Assembly (NCBI GenBank): GCA_027483445.1
Contig: JAIXUS010000003.1
Span: 36,173-100,172 of the forward strand
DNA: 64,000 bases
DNA from: Bacteroidota bacterium
GTDB lineage: Bacteria > Bacteroidota > Bacteroidia > M30B66
Reading direction: 5' to 3'
Numbering within the stretch: the stretch's first letter is position 1; every line of letters starts with the position of its first letter. Shown piece after piece: positions 16,308-25,800 of this stretch. Position numbers and translations under genes: made by a program. A model generated the notes under the pieces. The model made no database searches. It saw only the letters and a list, made by a program, of their open reading frames with translations, and was not told the origin of the DNA.

Positions 16308-17862
16308 GATTACGCAAAAAGACATTAACGACGCCGTTTGGAAAGCATGCGACACCTTTAGAGGCAGCATAGACCCCAGCGTTTATAAAGACTATGTGTT
16401 GACCATGCTCTTCCTCAAATACCTCAGCGATGTGCATGACGATAAAATGGAAGGCTACCTGAAAAAGTACAATGGTGATGTGGAACGGGCCAAACGTGCC
16501 ATGCAACACGAACGCTTTATTGTGCCGGAACATAGCCATTTTAAATACTTATATGACCACCGCAACGAAGCCAATATTGGCGAACTCATCAATATTGCCT
16601 TGACGGATTTGGAAGAAGCCAACCGGGAAAAACTCTACAGCGAAGACGGTGCGGGCATTTTCCAGAACATCGACTTTAACAACAGCAAACTCGGCGAGCC
16701 CAAAGACAAAAACCAGCGCCTGAAAACCCTGTTGATTGACTTCAATTCCGAAAAGCTCGATCTGCGTCCTTCGCAAGTGGGCGGTGCCGATATCATTGGT
16801 GGAGCCTACGAATTTCTGATTGCCAACTTCGCCAGCGATGCCGGAAAAAAGGCGGGAGAATTCTTCACACCTTCTGAAGTATCAACCCTCCTCGCGAAAC
16901 TCACCAAAAGCAAACCGGGTTCCCGCATCTGCGACCCCACTTGTGGCTCAGGTTCCCTGCTCATCAAGGCCGGACAAGAAGTAGGTTCGGATAATTTCTC
17001 ACTCTACGGACAAGAAGCCAACGGCAGCACCTGGGCTTTGGCGGTAATGAACATGTTTTTGCATGGCTTTGACAATGCCACCATTCGTTGGGGCGATACC
17101 ATACGTAACCCCAAACTGAAAGAAGGCGACCAATTGATGAAGTTTGATACTGTGGTGGCGAACCCACCGTTTTCGCTCGACAAATGGGGCAAAGTAGAAG
17201 ATAAAGACGGTGATAAAACTACCATTAGCTACGACCCTGAAACCGACAAATACAACCGTTTTTGGCGTGGCGTACCACCCAAAAGCAAGGGCGATTGGGC
17301 ATTTATCAGCCACATGATTGAAACGCTGAACGAACACGGCAAAGCCGGTGTGGTTGTGCCACATGGGGTATTGTTCCGGGGCAGCAGCGAAGGTCGTATT
17401 CGCCAACGCACCATTGAAGAAAACCTGCTCGAAGCGGTAATTGGTTTGCCTGCCAATCTGTTTTTTGGCACCGGCATTCCGGCTGCTATTTTGGTGTTTA
17501 ACAAACAGAAGAGCAGCAATAACGTATTGTTTATTGATGCCAGTAAGCAATTTGATAGTGCGAAAAATCAGAATAAACTGGATGAGAAACGCCACATCCA
17601 ACCCATTGTGGATACCTATCGAGCTTTTAATGAAGGCAAACTACAGCCCGGTGTGGTGGAAGATAAATACAGCTACGTAGCTACTGCCGAAGAAATACAG
17701 GAAAACGATTTTAACCTGAATATTCCACGTTATGTCGACACCTTTGAAGAAGAAGCCGAAGTAGATATTGCTGCGGTGCAGAAGGAGATTGATAAGCTGG
17801 AAGATGAATTGGTGAAAGTGCAGGCAGAAATAGATGGCTATTTGAAACAACTCATTTCATAA
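16300..17862 (+). CDS. hsdM: Type I restriction-modification methyltransferase subunit HsdM
   Basis: 520 residues, the family's usual size. An N-terminal helical domain (QKDINDAVWKACDTFRGSID) is followed by the N6-adenine methyltransferase fold: the entry GEFFTPSEVSTLLAKL, the SAM-binding motif DPTCGSGSLL and the catalytic NPPFSLDKW. It methylates the adenine in the host recognition site and is the core of the M2S modification complex. It overlaps the short hsdS by 8 bp and is followed 3 bp later by the KilA-N gene, so it is mid-operon. All catalytic motifs are intact. Confidence 0.96.
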   Translation: MNKITQKDINDAVWKACDTFRGSIDPSVYKDYVLTMLFLKYLSDVHDDKMEGYLKKYNGDVERAKRAMQHERFIVPEHSHFKYLYDHRNEANIGELINIALTDLEEANREKLYSEDGAGIFQNIDFNNSKLGEPKDKNQRLKTLLIDFNSEKLDLRPSQVGGADIIGGAYEFLIANFASDAGKKAGEFFTPSEVSTLLAKLTKSKPGSRICDPTCGSGSLLIKAGQEVGSDNFSLYGQEANGSTWALAVMNMFLHGFDNATIRWGDTIRNPKLKEGDQLMKFDTVVANPPFSLDKWGKVEDKDGDKTTISYDPETDKYNRFWRGVPPKSKGDWAFISHMIETLNEHGKAGVVVPHGVLFRGSSEGRIRQRTIEENLLEAVIGLPANLFFGTGIPAAILVFNKQKSSNNVLFIDASKQFDSAKNQNKLDEKRHIQPIVDTYRAFNEGKLQPGVVEDKYSYVATAEEIQENDFNLNIPRYVDTFEEEAEVDIAAVQKEIDKLEDELVKVQAEIDGYLKQLIS

Positions 17863-17865
17863 GCC

Positions 17866-18699
17866 ATGGCAAAAGAAAAGAAAAGCACAATCAATGTTCA
17901 GGGCACAGCTATAACCATTGTAAGCCATAAGGAAGATGATTACATCTGCCTTACGGATATGGCGAAGAAGTTTGGTGGCGATGACCTGATATACAGTTGG
18001 ATGCGAAACCGAAATACCCTTGAATTTCTGGGTATATGGGAGCAAATGCACAACCCCGATTTTAAAGGTGGCGAATTCGACACCTTTAAAAAAGAAGCCG
18101 GTCTCAATAGTTTTCACCTAACGCCAAAAAAATGGATTGAGGCTACGCAAGCCATTGGCATTCAAAGTCGTGCCGGAAGGTATGGCGGAGGCACCTATGC
18201 CCATAAGGATTTGGCTTTTGAGTTTGGCAGCTGGCTTAGCCCGGAGTTCAAACTGTATCTGATAAAGGAATTCCAACGGCTTAAAGAAGATGAAAACCGC
18301 AGACTTTCGCTGGAATGGAACCTAAACCGCACCTTATCCAAAGTAAACTACCGCATACATACCGATGCGATTAAGGACAATATCATACCCGCCAATATTA
18401 CCAAAGAGCAGGAACAATATATCTATGCCAGCGAAGCCGATGTGCTGAATGTAGCCTTGTTTGGAATGACCGCCCAGCAATGGCGAAAAGCCAACCCTGG
18501 CAAAGAGGGCAATGTGCGGGATTACAGCAGCATAGAGCAACTGTTGGTTTTGGCCAACTTAGAAAGCATGAATGCCGAGTTTATCCGTATGGGCATGCCA
18601 CAAGGCGAACGCCTAAGAAAGCTCAATGCCATTGCCATACAACAATTAAAATCTTTGGTAGGAAATACTAACCTTAAACAATTGGGCGATGGCAACTGA
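17866..18699 (+). CDS. KilA-N domain protein within the RM operon
   Basis: 277 residues. The N-terminal ~125 form a KilA-N domain (DYICLTDMAKKFGGDDLIYSW, YAHKDLAFEFGSWLSPEFKL), a small DNA-binding fold common in phage and in RM loci of Bacteroidota. The C-terminal half (EQEQYIYASEADVLNVALFG, TAQQWRKANPGKEGN) matches the extended version seen beside type I systems. Its role there is not established; regulation of the RM operon or of an anti-phage response is inference. It lies 3 bp after hsdM and overlaps the next hsdS by 11 bp. Confidence 0.85.
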   Translation: MAKEKKSTINVQGTAITIVSHKEDDYICLTDMAKKFGGDDLIYSWMRNRNTLEFLGIWEQMHNPDFKGGEFDTFKKEAGLNSFHLTPKKWIEATQAIGIQSRAGRYGGGTYAHKDLAFEFGSWLSPEFKLYLIKEFQRLKEDENRRLSLEWNLNRTLSKVNYRIHTDAIKDNIIPANITKEQEQYIYASEADVLNVALFGMTAQQWRKANPGKEGNVRDYSSIEQLLVLANLESMNAEFIRMGMPQGERLRKLNAIAIQQLKSLVGNTNLKQLGDGN

Positions 18700-19843
18700 A
18701 ACACAAAATACCAAAGCGTTTTACAATACGGAGATTCCGAGTGATTGGGAGGTGAAGCGTTTAGAAGATGCTTGCAGCCATTTTAAAAGTGGGTTTGGAA
18801 TTACTTCTGAACAAATATCTGGTTATGGGAAATATCCTGTTTATGGCGGAAATGGGCTAAGGGGATTTGCAGAAAAATTCACTCATGAAGGTGATTTTTT
18901 ACTTATTGGAAGACAAGGAGCTTTGTGTGGTAATATTCAAAGGGTATCTGATAAAGTTTACATTTCTGAACATGCAATAGCCGTTCAAACTAACTCAAAA
19001 AATGATATCGACTTTTTAGCCTACAAACTGGAATTTAAAAATCTTAATCGACTTTCAGAGTCTTCTGCTCAACCAGGATTAGCTGTTGAAAAATTAGTTA
19101 GGCTTAAGATTGAATTCCCCCCACTCTCTGAGCAAAAAGCCATAGCCCAGGTGCTCAGCACGGCAGATGCCGCCATACACACTACCGAAAAACTCATTGC
19201 CCAAAAAGAACTCCGCAAAAAATGGTTGATGCAAAATTTGCTGACGGGGAAGATGCGGTTGAAAGGGTTTTGTGGGGAGTGGAAGGAGTTCCAAATAGGT
19301 GATTTTATTGAGGAAAGCAGAATTCCTTCTATTTGCAATGATGTCAACAAACGCATTACTGTCAAACTGAATTTGAAAGGGATTGAAAAAAGAGATGTTA
19401 GAGGATCCGAAGCGGAAGATGCTACTTATTTTTTCGTTCGTAAAAAAGGACAGTTTATTTACGGTAAACAGAACTTACATAAAGGGGCGTTTGGAATTAT
19501 TCCTGAAGAATTGGATGAATTTGAAAGCTCCCAAGACATCCCATCTTTCGATTTTAAAGATGGAGTGAATCCAAGGTTCTTCTTAATGTTCATGAGTCAA
19601 GAATACTTTTATCAGTCATTGGAAAAAATATCAACTGGTACAGGTTCAAAAAGGATACACCCGGAGAATTTATACAAAGTCAAAGTGAAATTTCCTTTAC
19701 TCGAAGAACAAACAGCGATATCCCAAGTGTTGCAAGCGGCCGATAAAGAAATCAGCCTGCTCAAAGCCAAAGCAGAGAAGTTGAGGGAGCAAAAGAAGGG
19801 CTTGATGCAGGTTTTGTTGACTGGGAAAAAACGACTATTGTAA
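18689..19843 (+). CDS. hsdS: Type I restriction specificity subunit HsdS (two TRDs)
   Basis: 384 residues with the standard two-fold layout. TRD1 (~15-150) starts PSDWEVKRLEDACSHFKSG. A first spacer helix carries PPLSEQKAIAQVLSTADAAI and QNLLTGKMRL. TRD2 (~200-330) is followed by a second spacer helix, LLEEQTAISQVLQAADKEI and QVLLTGKKRL. The two spacer helices are internal repeats that set the distance between half-sites. It overlaps the KilA-N gene by 11 bp. Its TAA stop falls inside a REP palindrome (19840-19865), so the gene's 3' end may have been reset by that insertion. Confidence 0.93.
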   Translation: MATETQNTKAFYNTEIPSDWEVKRLEDACSHFKSGFGITSEQISGYGKYPVYGGNGLRGFAEKFTHEGDFLLIGRQGALCGNIQRVSDKVYISEHAIAVQTNSKNDIDFLAYKLEFKNLNRLSESSAQPGLAVEKLVRLKIEFPPLSEQKAIAQVLSTADAAIHTTEKLIAQKELRKKWLMQNLLTGKMRLKGFCGEWKEFQIGDFIEESRIPSICNDVNKRITVKLNLKGIEKRDVRGSEAEDATYFFVRKKGQFIYGKQNLHKGAFGIIPEELDEFESSQDIPSFDFKDGVNPRFFLMFMSQEYFYQSLEKISTGTGSKRIHPENLYKVKVKFPLLEEQTAISQVLQAADKEISLLKAKAEKLREQKKGLMQVLLTGKKRLL

Positions 19844-19865
19844 TGGCAGACCTATGCGTCTGCCC
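19840..19865 (+). repeat. REP palindrome overlapping the hsdS stop
   Basis: GTAATGGCAGACCTATGCGTCTGCCC: arms GGCAGAC/GTCTGCC with a 6-base loop, preceded by GTAA where REP elements usually have GTAG. The TAA is the hsdS stop codon. The same palindrome recurs inside the adjacent transposase gene. Confidence 0.75.
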
Positions 19866-19879
19866 AAAAAGAAAAATAT

Positions 19880-20515
19880 ATGCCATACAATCCTAATATA
19901 CACCACCGCAAATCCATCCGCCTGAAAGGATACGATTATTCGCAGGCAGGGTTATATTTTATTACCATTTGTGTACAGGGCAGGTTGTGTTTATTGGGTG
20001 ATGTGGTAAATAATGAAATGGTATTGAATAATGCGGGGGAAATGGTGAAAAAATGGTATTACGAATTGGATAACAAATTCCCGGATATAAAATGCCATGA
20101 AATGGTGGTTATGCCCAACCATTTTCATTGCATAATCGAAAATGTTGGTCCTGTCGGGGCAGACCTGCGTGTCTGCCCAAATAATAACGGGCATCGGATT
20201 GCCCCAACGGGCGAACCGCCGATATTGGGCGAACCGCCGATATTGGGTGAACCGCCGATATTGGGTGAACCGCCGATATTGGGCGAACACACGGGTTCGC
20301 CCCTACATCGGGTCATTCAATGGTTCAAAACCATGACAACCAATGAATATATCCGTGGCGTAAAAAAATTGGGATGGCAACCTTTCAACGGCAAATTGTG
20401 GCAACGCAATTATTGGGAACACATTATCCGTGATGAACAATCTTATCAACGGATTTCACAATATATCATTAATAATCCGAAAAATTGGAATATCAATAAA
20501 TTAAATAGAAAATAA
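19880..20515 (+). CDS. REP-associated tyrosine transposase (RAYT, Y1 family)
   Basis: 211 residues. Y1 HUH transposase fold: the His pair is His81/His83 (MPNHFHCII) and the presumed nucleophile is Tyr195 (RISQYIINNPKNW). It begins YNPNIHHRKSIRLKGYDYSQ, a usual RAYT start. RAYTs nick and mobilise single-stranded REP sequences and are usually single-copy domesticated genes. Residues ~91-141 are not part of the fold: they are an in-frame run of translated REP palindromes and four GEPPIL repeats. Because both catalytic blocks lie outside it, the enzyme may still work. It follows hsdS by 36 bp and precedes the phosphoesterase by 3 bp. Confidence 0.9.
   Translation: MPYNPNIHHRKSIRLKGYDYSQAGLYFITICVQGRLCLLGDVVNNEMVLNNAGEMVKKWYYELDNKFPDIKCHEMVVMPNHFHCIIENVGPVGADLRVCPNNNGHRIAPTGEPPILGEPPILGEPPILGEPPILGEHTGSPLHRVIQWFKTMTTNEYIRGVKKLGWQPFNGKLWQRNYWEHIIRDEQSYQRISQYIINNPKNWNINKLNRK
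20157..20306. repeat. REP cluster with 18-bp tandem repeats inside the RAYT gene
   Basis: Palindrome GGGCAGAC/GTCTGCCC (20157-20178), a smaller one GGGCA...TGCCC (20190-20204), four exact or near-exact 18-bp units GGGCGAACCGCCGATATT (20209-20280), and palindrome GGGCGAAC/GTTCGCCC (20281-20302) followed by CTAC, i.e. GTAG on the other strand. All are translated in frame (GADLRVCP...GEPPIL x4...GEHTGSPL). Confidence 0.9.
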
Positions 20516-20518
20516 ACA

Positions 20519-21283
20519 ATGTCAATTAACCTCCAATACGCATCCGACCTGCATTTAGAATTTCCTGCCAACAAGGAATTTCTAAAACAACATCCCTTGC
20601 AGCCAAATGCAGATGTATTGGTATTGGCAGGTGATATTGTGCCTTTTGCGGTAATGGATAAACACCATGATTTTTTCTCTTTTGTGAGTGATCATTTTAA
20701 AACAACCTATTGGCTGCCCGGCAATCATGAATACTACCATTTTGATATAGCCCAAAAAAGCGTTGTGCTGCACGAGAAGATCCGCAGCAATGTGTTTTTG
20801 GTGAACAATACTTCGGTAATGCACCAAAATGCGAAACTCATTTTTTCTACCCTGTGGAGCCAAATCAGTCCTGGCTACCAATGGCAAATAGAACGTAGCC
20901 TGAATGATTTCCATTTGATTAAACACAAAGGCTACCGTTTTTCGGTTGAGCAATACAACCGACTGCATGAGGCGAGTTTGGCGTTTATTCAACAAGAACT
21001 AAAGATGACCAAAGAAGAGAAAATTGTCGTTTTTTCCCATCACTGCCCCACCTTCTTAAATTATCCAGAGCAATACAAGGGCGATGTGCTAAATGAAGCC
21101 TTTGCAGTGGAACTCCACGACCTGATTGGATCATCTAATATTGAATATTGGGCTTTTGGGCACCACCACAGCAACATTCCGGAATTCAGTATTGGTAAAA
21201 CCAAACTCATTACCAATCAGTTGGGCTATGTGCAGCGAAACGAGCATCGGCTTTTTGAACCCAACAAAGTGTTTGAAATATGA
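20519..21283 (+). CDS. Calcineurin-like metallophosphoesterase
   Basis: 254 residues covering one metallophosphoesterase domain with all five metal-binding blocks: YASDLHLEF, LAGDIVP, LPGNHEYY, FSHHCPT and FGHHHSN. No signal peptide, so cytoplasmic. The family hydrolyses phosphomonoesters or phosphodiesters of nucleotides or nucleic acids; the substrate is not predictable here. It starts 3 bp after the transposase gene and lies between hsdS and hsdR, so it is probably co-transcribed with the RM genes. Phosphoesterases of this size occur in phage-defence loci; a defence role is inference. Confidence 0.88.
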   Translation: MSINLQYASDLHLEFPANKEFLKQHPLQPNADVLVLAGDIVPFAVMDKHHDFFSFVSDHFKTTYWLPGNHEYYHFDIAQKSVVLHEKIRSNVFLVNNTSVMHQNAKLIFSTLWSQISPGYQWQIERSLNDFHLIKHKGYRFSVEQYNRLHEASLAFIQQELKMTKEEKIVVFSHHCPTFLNYPEQYKGDVLNEAFAVELHDLIGSSNIEYWAFGHHHSNIPEFSIGKTKLITNQLGYVQRNEHRLFEPNKVFEI

Positions 21284-21355
21284 AAATCAGCGTGATAAGC
21301 CAAAATCTACACAATAAACTTCGCCTTTTTATCGTGCAAAACCCATAATGCAGAC

Positions 21356-22027
21356 ATGAATAAGACATTTAATTTTTACTGCGATGAAAGTTGTCATCTA
21401 GAAAATGACAATCATCCTTACATGCTAATAGGTTATGTGAGTTGTGCTGTTAATCAGGTTAAGCTACACTCTAAAAACATTAAGCAATTAAAAGCCAAGT
21501 ATCATGTATTTTATGAAACCAAATGGAGTGGTTTATCAAAATCAGCCTATCCGCTTTACAACGATTTGATAGATTACTTTTTTGCTACCGATTTGCAGTA
21601 TAGGGCTATAGTAATAGATAAAAGTCAGTTGAAGCATGAAGAGTTCAACCAAGACCATGATGACTTTTATTACAAAATGTATTTCCAACTACTCAGTAAG
21701 AAATTGGTTCCTGAATACAACTACAATATTTATTTGGATATAAAGGACACCCGGAGTGCCCAAAAAGTGAATGGGCTAAAAAACTTCCTGAACAACAATT
21801 TCATTGCAGTCCGAAACTTGCAAAATATACGATCGCATGAAAGCGAACTGATGCAGCTAACTGATATTATTACAGGAGCACTATCATATCACTTAAGAGG
21901 TCTGAATACAGTAATTGCTAAAAACAGAATTATCGAAAAAATTCAACAGCACAGTAAGCTACCCTTGAATCACTCCACCCCCAAAGACCACCAAAAGTTT
22001 AACCTATTTTTTATTGACCTAAAATAG
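21356..22027 (+). CDS. DUF3800 domain protein
   Basis: 223 residues. It starts FNFYCDESCHLENDNHPY, the Asp-Glu-Ser signature of DUF3800, and keeps the later blocks YNIYLDIKDTRS and ESELMQLTDIITGALSY. DUF3800 has an RNase H-like arrangement of acidic residues (Asp in CDES, Asp in LDIKD, Asp in QLTD), so a nuclease activity is suspected but unproven. It is frequent in defence islands. A start 72 bp after the phosphoesterase and only 5 bp before the next gene suggest it forms a pair with that gene. Confidence 0.82.
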   Translation: MNKTFNFYCDESCHLENDNHPYMLIGYVSCAVNQVKLHSKNIKQLKAKYHVFYETKWSGLSKSAYPLYNDLIDYFFATDLQYRAIVIDKSQLKHEEFNQDHDDFYYKMYFQLLSKKLVPEYNYNIYLDIKDTRSAQKVNGLKNFLNNNFIAVRNLQNIRSHESELMQLTDIITGALSYHLRGLNTVIAKNRIIEKIQQHSKLPLNHSTPKDHQKFNLFFIDLK

Positions 22028-22032
22028 TTGCT

Positions 22033-22569
22033 ATGCCATTCAATCTATTAAAGACATATCCGCAGCTTTTAGAATTAGGTCACTTGAACGAGTATCAACG
22101 AGCACAATCGTTGCAAGGTGTTTTCAAGCGGGATATTGAAGGAAATCCGGGATTAATTTTTAGAACCAAAACCATTCGGCCAATAAAAGGAGAAGAACCT
22201 GCGATGGTGATTTTGTTTCGCCATTTAACCACAGAAGAAATTGAAGTGGAAGACGAAAACGGCAATAAATATCCAAAGCGAATTTTTGAAATGGACAGAT
22301 CGCAGCGTCTGCATTGGATTAGGTATCATTTGGAAGAAAAGAAAAAAGAAAAGGTAGAAGTATTTAGCGTAGAAGAAAGAGACCAAAAGAAAAGGAAGGA
22401 TATTGTCAGGACATACATTTATGATGTGGAGCAGAAATACATCATCGTGCTAGACCCGCAGCGGACCCAAAAGGACTATTATCTGTTAACAGCCTACCAT
22501 TTGAACAAGGATTATGGCGAAAAGAAAATCAAAAAGCTAATGAAGAGACGATTGCCAGAATTGCACTAA
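22033..22569 (+). CDS. Unknown protein paired with DUF3800, possible BECR-fold nuclease
   Basis: 178 residues. The C-terminal half has the strand pattern RTYIYDVEQKYIIVLDPQR followed by KDYYLLTAYHLNKDYGEKK, which resembles the core of the barnase/EndoU/colicin/RelE (BECR) RNase toxins where a xxYYLLTAYxL strand ends the sheet. The central part is charged (MDRSQRLHWIRYHLEEKKKE) with a conserved-looking HWIRYH. The homology is by eye and weak, so the RNase idea is a hypothesis. It begins 5 bp after the DUF3800 stop, indicating co-translation and likely a functional pair. Confidence 0.55.
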   Translation: MPFNLLKTYPQLLELGHLNEYQRAQSLQGVFKRDIEGNPGLIFRTKTIRPIKGEEPAMVILFRHLTTEEIEVEDENGNKYPKRIFEMDRSQRLHWIRYHLEEKKKEKVEVFSVEERDQKKRKDIVRTYIYDVEQKYIIVLDPQRTQKDYYLLTAYHLNKDYGEKKIKKLMKRRLPELH

Positions 22570-22577
22570 AAGCGCAA

Positions 22578-22607
22578 GGCTCGGTACATTTCTGGATGTA
22601 TCGAGCC
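22578..22607 (+). terminator. Hairpin after the 178-aa gene, possible weak terminator
   Basis: GGCTCGGTACA pairs with TGTATCGAGCC (10 of 11) around 8 bases, but the following T run (CTTTTT) starts about 9 bases later. It may attenuate transcription into hsdR rather than stop it. Confidence 0.4.
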
Positions 22608-22685
22608 TCGAAACTCCTTTTTCCGAATGGCAAAATGAGCACAGCAAAGGTAAGTACATAAATTGAAAAAGCAAACGAAATCAAA

Positions 22686-22856
22686 ATGAATTGGAATGAT
22701 AACAGTCAAATAATAAGGAACATCAATTCTCTGAATTGCTGTGGAAATTCTCCAAAAGCAAGTTGGATTTGGGGAATTAGCCTTGATTATCAAATAGTTA
22801 ATCAAATTTTCAATTCTCTGTATCCAGCTCCGGATTCTCTAAAAATGAAAAAGTAA
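22686..22856 (+). CDS. 56-aa ORF translationally coupled to hsdR
   Basis: Reads MNWNDNSQIIRNINSLNCC... and ends ...PDSLKMKK. Its TAA stop (22854-22856) overlaps the hsdR ATG (22856) as TAATG, the classic coupling arrangement. A stop codon lies 30 bases in frame upstream of its ATG. No family is recognised and no membrane segment or known motif is evident. The coupling is the main argument that it is real; it may be a leader ORF setting hsdR expression or a small partner protein. It could also be chance. Confidence 0.45.
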   Translation: MNWNDNSQIIRNINSLNCCGNSPKASWIWGISLDYQIVNQIFNSLYPAPDSLKMKK

Positions 22857-25800
22857 TGGACACACCATCATTCAAAGAAGACCATATCAGCCAGATTCCG
22901 GCATTGCAAATGTTGGTGAATTTGGGCTACACGTATTTGAGTCCAGCAGAAGCCGACAGGCAAAGAGGCGGTAAAACCACCAATGTATTGCTGGAAGATG
23001 TATTGCGCAAACAGTTAAAGGAAATCAATAGCATCCGTGTAAGTGCCACCAAAACCAGCATTTTCACAGACGAAAACATTGAACGGGGGATTTTGGCACT
23101 GAAAAACCTTCCCATGAACGAAGGCTACATTGCAGCCAGTGAAAAGGCCTACAACCTGCTAACCCTAGGTCAGGCATTGGAGCAAAGTGTAGATGGCGAC
23201 AAAAAGAGTTTCACCCTGCAATACATCGACTGGAAAAATATTGGCAACAATGTGTTTCATGTAACGGAAGAATTCAGCGTAATGCGAAGCACCAGCAAAG
23301 AGCATTACCGCCCTGATTTGGTTTTGTTCGTGAATGGCATTCCACTTTGCATCATCGAGTGCAAACGACCCGACATGAAAGAGCCATTGAAACAGGCTAT
23401 CAGTCAGCATTTACGAAATCAGCAAGAAGATGGCATTAGAAGTTTGTATGTATATTCTCAACTCACCTTGAGCATTGCCACACAAGAAGCTGCTTATGCT
23501 ACCAACGCCACGCCTGAAAAGTTTTGGGCAAAGTGGCAGGAGAAATTCAGCACTGATGAAGAAGAACGCAACTTCAAAAGCAAACTACTGGAATTCAAAA
23601 ACAAGCCACTAACAGTTTCAATAAAAGAACAATTGTTTTCTGACCGTTTCAAATACGTTCGTCAATACTTCGATGCATTAGAGCAAGAGGAAATTCTACC
23701 CACTGAACAGGATAATTATTTGTTTGGCTTGTGTCGCCCAGAACGCTTGATGGATATTGTATTCAATTATGTTTTGTTTGACAACGGAGAAAAGAAAGTT
23801 GCTCGATATCAACAGTTTTTCGCCATCAAAAAATCCATGCAACGGATAAAGCAAATCGAACATGGAAGACGCAAAGGCGGGGTAATTTGGCACACCCAAG
23901 GAAGCGGAAAATCATTAACGATGGTAATGTTGGCTCAAGCCATAGCTATGGAGCCGAGTATTCGTAATCCGAAAATTGTATTGGTGACAGATCGCACGGA
24001 TTTGGACAATCAAATTACAGGCACATTTCGCAAGTGTGGCAAATTTGTAGAGAATGCCACTACAGGCCAACGCTTGGTTGATTTACTGGAAAACAAAAGC
24101 GATGCAGTAGTAACCACCATCATCAACAAATTTGTTGCGGCAGTCAAGAAAATCAGTAAACCCTTAGAGAGCCATGATATCTTTGTTTTGGTAGATGAAG
24201 GTCACCGAACGCAGCATGGTACCTTTAATATTGACATGCAAAAAACAATGCCCAATGCGTGTTTCATTGCTATGACTGGCACACCGCTTTTCAAAAGAGA
24301 TAAGAGTACTGCTGAAAAGTTTGGTGGAATGATTGATGCATATACCGTTGACCAAGCTGTAAAAGACAAAGCGGTCGTCCCGCTGCTTTATGAGGGGCGA
24401 TTGGCTAAGCAAGATGTAAACTCCAGTCCGATTGATACCTTTTTTGGAATGGTTTCAGAGCCATTAACCGAATACCAAAAAGCAGACATCAAGAAGAAAT
24501 TTGCACGATACGACCATTTGAATTCAGCCGAGCAAAAAATGAGAATGATCGCCTGGGACATCAGCTATCATTTCCGAGACAACTGGCAGGGTAAAACGCC
24601 ATTCAAAGGTCAATTGGTTTGCGATAAAAAGGTGAATGCCATTAAATACAAAGAGTATTTAGATGAAATTGGAATTGTATCTTCAGAAGTTTTGATTTCT
24701 GCGTTGGATGATAGAGAGGGAGAGGATAGTGCTTACGTTAAATCGACAGAGAAGGAGAATCGATTCTGGCAAAAAATGATGGATGAACATGGCAATTCTA
24801 AAAGCTATGAAAAAAACATTATCAGTCGCTTCAAAAATCAGGAAGATCCGGAAATTATCATTGTAGTTGATAAACTGCTAACAGGATTTGATGAACCCAA
24901 AAACACTGTTTTATACCTTACCAGAAATCTTCAAGGCCACAAATTATTACAAGCTATTGCAAGGGTAAACCGAATTTATCCCGACAAAGAATTCGGTTAC
25001 ATCATTGACTATTATGGTGTAATTGAAAATTTGGATGATGCATTGCAAATGTATTCTTCATTTGAGGATTTTGATGAGGAAGATTTAACGGGAACACTGA
25101 TTAACATTTCGGAAGAAATTAAAAAACTTCCGCAAAAGCATTCTGAACTTTGGGATATTTTTAAAACCATTGCAAACAAGAGAGATGCAGAGGCCTATCA
25201 GCAGCTATTGAAAGACGAAGCCATACGGGTATTGTTTTACGATAAACTGGCTGCATTTGCCAAAGGCTTAAAGTTGGCTTTATCGTCCATCCAATTTCAT
25301 AAGGAAGTTGAAGAAAAAGTAATCAACCGCTACAAAGATGATTTAGCCATGTTCCTCAAATTGCGTTTGGCAGTTGTGGAACGCTACAGTGATGAAATTG
25401 ACTACAAACAATATGAAGGTCAGATTCAAAAACTGATTGACACCCACATTACCACAGAGAAAATTGAAACCATTACAGAATTGGTTAACATTTTCGATAA
25501 GGATAAATTTCAGCAAGAAGTAGAAAACACCACAGGCAAAGCAGCCAAGGCAGACAAGATTGCCAGTCGCACAGCGAAGCACATCATAGAGAAAATGGAT
25601 GAAGACCCTGCGTTTTACAAGAAGTTTTCGCAAATGCTGAAAGAAACGATTGCCGACTATGAAGCAAAACGCATCAGTGAAGCACAATACTTGAGCAAGG
25701 TTCAAGACATCATGAACAATGTATTGGCTCATACCGACAATGATATTCCGGAGCAATTGATAAACAGGGATGTTGCCAAAGCTTTTTATGGTTTGACGGT

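Noticed and set aside
20209..20280. CRISPR-like regular repeat
   Set aside because: The 18-bp units are directly abutting with no spacers and are translated as GEPPIL inside the transposase gene.
22566..22805. 79-aa minus-strand ORF between the 178-aa gene and hsdR
   Set aside because: Antisense to the operon and incompatible with the plus-strand coupled 56-aa ORF; no family likeness.
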